DNA from: Pontimonas sp964350865
Lineage (GTDB): Bacteria; Actinomycetota; Actinomycetes; Actinomycetales; Microbacteriaceae
Direction: 5' to 3'
DNA: 17,548 nt
Assembly (NCBI GenBank): GCA_964350865.1
Contig: CAYGLJ010000022.1
Span: forward strand, 1 to 17,548
The translations under genes and the position numbers were made by a program. The notes beneath the pieces are model-generated. The model saw only the letters and a list, made by a program, of their open reading frames with translations. It had not been told where the DNA came from and did no database searches. Below, piece after piece: positions 13,033 through 17,548 of this stretch. Within the stretch, counting starts at the first letter, position 1, and each line of letters starts with the position of its first letter.

Positions 13033-13066
13033 GGGGGTCGCGCTGGGCGCGGCCCCCTTTCGCTTT
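13033..13066 (+). terminator. Intrinsic terminator after rplT
   Basis: GGGGGTCGCGC (13033-13043) pairs with GCGCGGCCCCC (13047-13057) over 11 bp with one G-U pair and a TGG loop, followed by TTTCGCTTT. It closes the infC-rpmI-rplT operon and is the clearest terminator in the window. Confidence 0.88.
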
Positions 13067-13114
13067 AACGTCAGTTGTTTAGCGAGTCTTCACCTTCTGG
13101 TGGGTTGCCCCTCA

Positions 13115-13120
13115 TACTGT
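13115..13120 (+). promoter_or_regulatory. -10 box of a likely leaderless promoter
   Basis: TACTGT is followed by 6 bases and GTG 13127. No ribosome site precedes that GTG, and the gene lies just after a terminator, so it needs its own promoter here. Confidence 0.55.
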
Positions 13121-13126
13121 TGACAC

Positions 13127-13927
13127 GTGTTAGACAACCCCCGGTCACCGAGAGTTCGTGCGGTGGCAAAGCTTGCGAAGAAGCAGCGTCGTCAAGAAGC
13201 ACGCCTCTTTTTGGTCGAGGGACCGCAGGCCACCAGGGAGGTCCTCACCTTTCGCCCGGAGCTGGTGGAGGACATCTTCCTCACGCCCGCCTCGCGGGAT
13301 AGAAACCCCGATCTCGTCGAGTTGGCGGAGCGAGCGGGCTGTGAACTAACTATTGCCTCCGAAGCCGTGATTGATCACATGGCGGACACTGTGACGCCGC
13401 AGGGCGTAGTGGCGGTTGCCCGATACCTCGAGGTGTCCCTTGATCAGGTTGTCTCTGCCGGGCCAACTCACCTCGTGGTGCTCCACCAGGTGAAAGACCC
13501 TGGCAACGTGGGGAACATTATTCGCACAGCGGATGCTGCAGGAGTGGACGCGGTGATTGTCACCGCGGAGAGCGTGGATGTCTTCAACCCGAAGGTTGTC
13601 CGAGCTACTACAGGGAGCCTGTTCCACATTCCCGTGGTCACTGGTGTCGATCTCGTTCCTACCGTTGACGTTCTGAAAGCGTCGGGGGTGACCATCTTCG
13701 CGGCGGATGCCAAAGGGGAGAACCTCGGTCACCTTCGAGAGAGAGGAGGACTAGCGTCCTCTTTGGCGTGGTTGCTGGGAAACGAGGCACACGGACTCTC
13801 GGCGGAAGATGAGGTTCTGGCTGATTCGACAGTGTCCGTGCCGATGTTTGGTCAGGCTGAATCGTTGAGCCTGCAGACTGCTGCCGCCATCTGTATTTAC
13901 GAGGCGGCATTCGCCAAGAACTCCTGA
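13127..13927 (+). CDS. SpoU-family rRNA/tRNA 2'-O-methyltransferase
   Basis: This SPOUT-class, SAM-dependent ribose methyltransferase has 266 residues. An N-terminal substrate-binding domain (about 1-100: RVRAVAKLAKKQRRQEARLF, LVEGPQATREVL) precedes the knotted catalytic domain. Motif 1 is DPGNVGNIIRTADAAG (124-139), with the conserved Asn and Arg; motif 2 is LLGNEAHGLS (216-225); motif 3 is VPMFGQAESLSLQTAAAICIYE (about 238-259). Motif 3 has ESLS where most relatives have ESLN, a small departure. The target nucleotide is unknown; the closest named relatives are RlmB/TsnR-like. Placement between rplT and pheS is common in actinobacteria. The GTG start is fixed by the conserved N-terminus and the -10 box 6 bases upstream. 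Confidence 0.92.
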   Translation: MLDNPRSPRVRAVAKLAKKQRRQEARLFLVEGPQATREVLTFRPELVEDIFLTPASRDRNPDLVELAERAGCELTIASEAVIDHMADTVTPQGVVAVARYLEVSLDQVVSAGPTHLVVLHQVKDPGNVGNIIRTADAAGVDAVIVTAESVDVFNPKVVRATTGSLFHIPVVTGVDLVPTVDVLKASGVTIFAADAKGENLGHLRERGGLASSLAWLLGNEAHGLSAEDEVLADSTVSVPMFGQAESLSLQTAAAICIYEAAFAKNS

Positions 13928-13946
13928 TCCCAACGATCATGCCCAG

Positions 13947-13952
13947 TAGACT
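13947..13952 (+). promoter_or_regulatory. -10 box of the pheS promoter inside a small dyad
   Basis: TAGACT is followed by 8 bases and GTG 13961, again a leaderless arrangement. The box lies in the perfect dyad GCCCAG-TAGA-CTGGGC (13941-13956), which could be an operator or chance. No T-run follows, so it is not a terminator. Confidence 0.5.
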
Positions 13953-13960
13953 GGGCGCTC

Positions 13961-15001
13961 GTGTCAGAGTCTCTTTCCATCACCCCCGATAACGCCCAGA
14001 AGGCTGTCCAGGACGCCCTTGGCGCAATCGCTGGTGCCACGACACTGGCAGAGCTCAAGGAGGTTCGAAGCCTCCACGTTGGAGAGAAATCAGTCCTCTC
14101 CCAGATGAACTCAACCCTCAAGGACCTTCCTGGCGATCAAAAAGCTGCCGCCGGAAAGCTGATGGGGGAGTCCAAGGCTACTGTTCAGCAGGCTTTCGAG
14201 CTCAAAGAAGCAGAGCTTCACGCTGCTGAAGAGGCTTCCAGACTTCAGGAAGAGGCGCTAGATCTCACCTCGCTGGGTGCTAGGCGACCGACAGGTGCCA
14301 GACATCCCCTCAGTGTCTTGATGGAGGACATGGCGGATGTCTTCGTGGCGATGGGTTGGGAAATTGCCGAGGGTCCTGAAGTGGAGCACGAGTGGTTCAA
14401 CTTCGATGCTCTGAACTTCGATGCCGACCACCCGGCTCGTGCGATGCAGGACACCTTTTTTGTTGAGCCGGTCGATCGGCACCTTCTTTTGCGCACCCAC
14501 ACCAGCCCCGTGCAGATTCGATCGTTGTTGGAGCGTGAGCTTCCGGTCTATGTGGTCGCACCGGGCCGGGTGTATCGCACCGATGAACTCGATGCCACCC
14601 ACACTCCGGTGTTCCACCAGATTGAAGGAATCGCAATCGACAAAGGTCTCACGATGGCTCACCTCAGGGGAACCCTCGAGCATCTCGCGCGGGCAATGTT
14701 TGGCCCCGACGCCAAAATTCGACTCAGAGCTAACTACTTTCCCTTCACTGAGCCCAGCGCCGAGCTTGATATCTGGCACCCCACCTTCGTCGGGGGAGCC
14801 CGCTGGATCGAATGGGGAGGCTGCGGGATGGTGAACCCCAACGTGTTGCGTGCGGCAGGTATCGACCCCGATGTTTACCAAGGATTCGCTTTTGGCATGG
14901 GGATTGAGCGGACTCTCATGTTCCGCAATAACGTCGCAGATATGCGGGACATGGTGGAGGGCGATATTCGATTTTCCTCACAGTTCGGGATGGTCGTCTG
15001 A
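13961..15001 (+). CDS. pheS: Phenylalanine-tRNA ligase alpha subunit
   Basis: This 346-residue class II aminoacyl-tRNA synthetase subunit forms an alpha2-beta2 enzyme with PheT. Residues about 1-95 form the N-terminal coiled coil that grips tRNA. The catalytic domain begins at RPTGARHPLSVLMEDMADVF. Motif 2 is GRVYRTDELDATHTPVFHQ (from residue 202), the phenylalanine-pocket region includes FTEPSAELDIW, and motif 3 is GFAFGMGIERTLMF (308-321). The domain ends at DIRFSSQFG. All expected parts are present at normal length. The GTG start comes 8 bases after a -10 box. Its TGA stop overlaps the pheT ATG by one base (TGATG at 14999-15003), so the subunits should be translated in step. Confidence 0.98.
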   Translation: MSESLSITPDNAQKAVQDALGAIAGATTLAELKEVRSLHVGEKSVLSQMNSTLKDLPGDQKAAAGKLMGESKATVQQAFELKEAELHAAEEASRLQEEALDLTSLGARRPTGARHPLSVLMEDMADVFVAMGWEIAEGPEVEHEWFNFDALNFDADHPARAMQDTFFVEPVDRHLLLRTHTSPVQIRSLLERELPVYVVAPGRVYRTDELDATHTPVFHQIEGIAIDKGLTMAHLRGTLEHLARAMFGPDAKIRLRANYFPFTEPSAELDIWHPTFVGGARWIEWGGCGMVNPNVLRAAGIDPDVYQGFAFGMGIERTLMFRNNVADMRDMVEGDIRFSSQFGMVV

Positions 15002-17505
15002 TGCGCGTCCCACTGTCATGGCTCGCTGAGTATGTGGAGCTACCCGAGGGCGTGACCCCGGAGAGCGTGCACGAATCTTTGGTGTCCATCGGGCTCGAAG
15101 AGGAGGACATCCACACTTTCGAGGTCAGTGGCCCGATCGTGGTGGGTGAGGTGCTGGAGTTTGTCGAGGAGCCTCAGTCCAATGGCAAAACGATTCGGTG
15201 GTGCCAGGTAAGGGTCGCCCAGAGTGACGCTCCGGAGAGCCCAGCGGTTCGCGGCATTGTCTGTGGCGCTGCCAACTTTGACGTGGGGGACCTGGTCGTA
15301 GTGTCCCTACCGGGTGCCGTACTCCCCGGGCCGTTCCCCATTTCTGCCCGAAAAACCTATGGTCACACCTCGGACGGCATGATCGCTTCCGCCAAAGAGC
15401 TGGGTCTTGGTGAGGACCATTCCGGAATCCTTCGACTCGCGACGCTAGGCCTGGATGTTCCGGTCGGGACTGATGCCATCACCCTTCTGGGACTCGACGA
15501 CGTCGCTGTTGAGGTCAATGTCACCCCCGATCGGGGTTATGCATTGTCGCTTCGCGGGATTGCTCGGGAATACCACCACGCCACCGGAGCCACTTTCACC
15601 GATCCCCGGGATATGGTCAGCCCGGGAGTGGGGAGTGGTTTCGCGGTCAACCTCGAGGACTCGGCACCGGTTCGGGGGGTCGAGGGGTGCCAGGTTTTCA
15701 TCACACGGGCAGTGGACGGCGTCAATCCCCTCGCGCCCACTCCCGCTTTCATGGTGGCCAGGCTGGCGCTTGCGGGAATGCGCTCAATTTCGCTCCCAGT
15801 TGACATCACGAACTACGTGATGTTGGAGATGGGGCAGCCCATCCACGCCTACGATCTGGATACCCTCTCCGGCGGGATCACTGTTCGCCGCGCGACACCT
15901 GGCGAAAAACTTGTCACCCTCGACGATGTCACGAGAGTCCTCGACCCCGAGGACCTCCTCATCACCGACGAGAGTGGTCCGATTGGACTCGCGGGAGTGA
16001 TGGGTGGTGCCTCCACCGAGATCTCTGACTCCACCACCAGGGTGTTGGTGGAAGCGGCCTGGTTTGATCCGGTGTCCATTGCCCGCACCCAACGACGTCA
16101 CAAGCTACCCAGCGAAGCGTCGAAGCGCTTTGCCAGGGGAGTCGATCCGTTGGTAGCAGAAGCTGCTGCGGAGAGAGTTGTGGAGTTACTCGAGCGCTAT
16201 GCCGGGGGAACTCGGTCAGAACTGGGCTCGCGCGTGATGGCCGAAGACGCTGGGGTTATGCCGAGCATCGCCCTCGCTCACGACGCAGTGGCGTCTCTGG
16301 CCGGTATCGAGGTCACCGCGTCTCACACGGAAGACATCCTGCGTGACATTGGCGCTAGCGTGACGACCACCACCGAGAGCTTCACCGTAATTCCTCCCTC
16401 GTGGCGCCCCGATCTGGTGGATTCTCCGGGACTTGTGGAGGAGGTAGCCCGGATTGTCGGCTACGACAGGGTGCCCTCTGAGTTGCCCATCGCTCCTGCG
16501 GGTCGGGGCCTGAGCCCCCAGCAGGCGGCCAAGCGCCGAGTGTCCCATTCTCTGGCGGCGTGGGGGTTGACCGAGGTCTTGTCGTATCCCTTCGTGTCAG
16601 AAGCCGACAACATCACTTTTGGTGACACAGGCGAGCCCGGTGTTGCTCTGGAAAACGCTCTGGACTCGCTCGTGAATCGTATGCGGGCGTCACTCATACC
16701 AGGGCTTCTGGGCGTTGCTCACAGAAACGTGTCCCGAGGTTTTACCTCTCTTGCGCTCTTTGAGACAGGGCTGGTTTTTGTCCCAGGGAAAAACCTTGGG
16801 ACTCCAGGAATTCCCGAGGGCGCGAGAAAGCCTGACGAGGCGACGCTGGCAGAGTTGTATTCGGCAGTGCCCGAGCAACCGTGGTGCGTAGCGGGGTTGT
16901 TCGTGGGTCCCTCACGGGAGAAGTCACCGGGGGTTCGGGAACAGCAGAGCGACGTTCGCGACGCTCTGGATGCGGTGAGGGTCGCACTCGAGGCGCTGAG
17001 CGCCCCCTACGAGATTCGCCAAGATTCTCACCCTGCTTTCCACCCGGGTCGTTGTGGACGCATTGTGGTCAAGGGCGTCGAGGTTGGTCGCGTGGGTGAA
17101 TTGATGCCCTCTCTCGCGCTCGAGCGCGATGTTCCGGCGAGAGTGTCGGTCTTCGAGCTTGATGGTGATGCCGTTCTCGCCGCTATGGGCACCGCGCCCC
17201 ACTCTGCCCACGCGCTCTCTGTTTTCCCTGCAGCAACCCAAGATGTGTCGCTGGTGGTGGACGCCTCACTTCCGGCCGCTGAGCTTCGAGCAACCCTCGT
17301 AGAGGGGATGGGGGAGCTGCTGGAGTCACTCGATGTTGTCGATGACTATCGAGGCGATGGCGTTGCCCCGGGCACCAAGTCCCTTACCTTTGCACTTCGT
17401 TTCCGCGCTGCGGATCGCACTCTGACTCAGGCAGAGGCCACGGAAGCAAAAGAGGCGGGAGTGGCTTTGGCTGCATCCCGCCACGGCGCTACTTTGCGGG
17501 CCTAG
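15001..17505 (+). CDS. pheT: Phenylalanine-tRNA ligase beta subunit
   Basis: This full-length 834-residue bacterial PheT carries tRNA binding and editing. Domains in order are the N-terminal start MRVPLSWLAEYVELPEGVT; an OB-fold EMAP-like tRNA-binding domain (about 40-155, including VCGAANFDVGDLVVVSLPGA); the B3/B4 editing domain (about 210-385, with VDITNYVMLEMGQPIHAYD); B5 (about 410-480, ending LVEEVARIVGYDRVPSELP); the inactive synthetase-like core (about 490-720); and a C-terminal ferredoxin-fold anticodon-binding domain (about 740-834, VFPAATQDVSLVVD and YRGDGVAPGTKSLTFALRF). The editing residues lie in a well-conserved segment, but I did not verify each one. ATG 15001 overlaps the pheS stop. 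Confidence 0.98.
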   Translation: MRVPLSWLAEYVELPEGVTPESVHESLVSIGLEEEDIHTFEVSGPIVVGEVLEFVEEPQSNGKTIRWCQVRVAQSDAPESPAVRGIVCGAANFDVGDLVVVSLPGAVLPGPFPISARKTYGHTSDGMIASAKELGLGEDHSGILRLATLGLDVPVGTDAITLLGLDDVAVEVNVTPDRGYALSLRGIAREYHHATGATFTDPRDMVSPGVGSGFAVNLEDSAPVRGVEGCQVFITRAVDGVNPLAPTPAFMVARLALAGMRSISLPVDITNYVMLEMGQPIHAYDLDTLSGGITVRRATPGEKLVTLDDVTRVLDPEDLLITDESGPIGLAGVMGGASTEISDSTTRVLVEAAWFDPVSIARTQRRHKLPSEASKRFARGVDPLVAEAAAERVVELLERYAGGTRSELGSRVMAEDAGVMPSIALAHDAVASLAGIEVTASHTEDILRDIGASVTTTTESFTVIPPSWRPDLVDSPGLVEEVARIVGYDRVPSELPIAPAGRGLSPQQAAKRRVSHSLAAWGLTEVLSYPFVSEADNITFGDTGEPGVALENALDSLVNRMRASLIPGLLGVAHRNVSRGFTSLALFETGLVFVPGKNLGTPGIPEGARKPDEATLAELYSAVPEQPWCVAGLFVGPSREKSPGVREQQSDVRDALDAVRVALEALSAPYEIRQDSHPAFHPGRCGRIVVKGVEVGRVGELMPSLALERDVPARVSVFELDGDAVLAAMGTAPHSAHALSVFPAATQDVSLVVDASLPAAELRATLVEGMGELLESLDVVDDYRGDGVAPGTKSLTFALRFRAADRTLTQAEATEAKEAGVALAASRHGATLRA

Positions 17506-17535
17506 AGCCACTGTTCTGACCTTCAATAACTGGTC

Positions 17536-17541
17536 TAAGGT
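17536..17541 (+). promoter_or_regulatory. Possible -10 box of the next gene
   Basis: TAAGGT lies in the 43-base tail after pheT and ends 7 bases before the window edge. By the spacing seen elsewhere in this window, a start codon would fall at about 17549. A weak TTCTGA (17514-17519) stands 16 bases upstream. This is tentative. Confidence 0.3.
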
Positions 17542-17548
17542 TGTCCTA

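Noticed and set aside
14258..14881. A 207-codon minus-strand open frame
   Set aside because: It is antisense to the catalytic part of pheS, and its translation shows no family features.
1..17548. Mobile elements, CRISPR arrays, restriction, toxin or defence modules
   Set aside because: I looked for transposase, integrase and nuclease motifs, regularly spaced repeats and compositional breaks and saw none. Gene content and order are ordinary actinobacterial core genome.

Overview
The window reads as chromosomal DNA of an actinobacterium, most likely a member of the Microbacteriaceae (Micrococcales). The case rests on moderately high GC, frequent GTG starts, a PriA-type hisA, a lexA gene divergent from a LysM gene, the order infC-rpmI-rplT-SpoU methyltransferase-pheST, and several promoters that have only a -10 box just before a start codon. 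It looks like gene-dense core genome. I found no insertion sequence, prophage, CRISPR array or transferred island.

Layout. 1-113: the 5' end of aceE, leaving on the minus strand. 259-335: tRNA-Val(UAC). 341-1626: a small unknown membrane protein (-) divergent from an EamA/DMT exporter (+). 1645-5670: a 12-helix membrane protein with a long acidic N-tail, then three closely packed or overlapping genes (Nif3-like, coiled-coil/degenerate zinc ribbon, RNase H). 5703-6067: RNase P RNA. 6069-7212: the SOS pair lexA (-) and a LysM protein of the YneA/DivS/ChiZ type (+). 7246-10434: hisC, hisB, hisH and hisA (PriA), followed by an overlapping SseB-domain gene to 11203. 11200-11538: a DUF1844 gene (-). 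11783-13019: infC-rpmI-rplT, closed by a clear intrinsic terminator. 13127-17505: a SpoU RNA methyltransferase, pheS and pheT.

How the parts work together. The his genes supply four histidine enzymes; the remaining his genes must lie elsewhere. infC-rpmI-rplT, the methyltransferase and pheST form a translation block. RNase H, RNase P RNA and tRNA-Val serve nucleic-acid processing. LexA probably represses itself and the LysM gene, which by family analogy holds back cell division during DNA damage.

The least expected signals are regulatory. The LysM gene has a near-consensus promoter (TTGACA-N17-TATATT) overlapped by a LexA box. Its 5' leader can fold into two mutually exclusive hairpins, one freeing and one hiding the ribosome binding site. 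The infC leader places its ribosome binding site in a 9-bp helix, and the gene has no ATG, GTG or TTG start that would keep its conserved N-terminus. A perfect 8-bp inverted repeat lies at the predicted transcription start before hisA. All folds were found by eye, without energy calculation or alignment.
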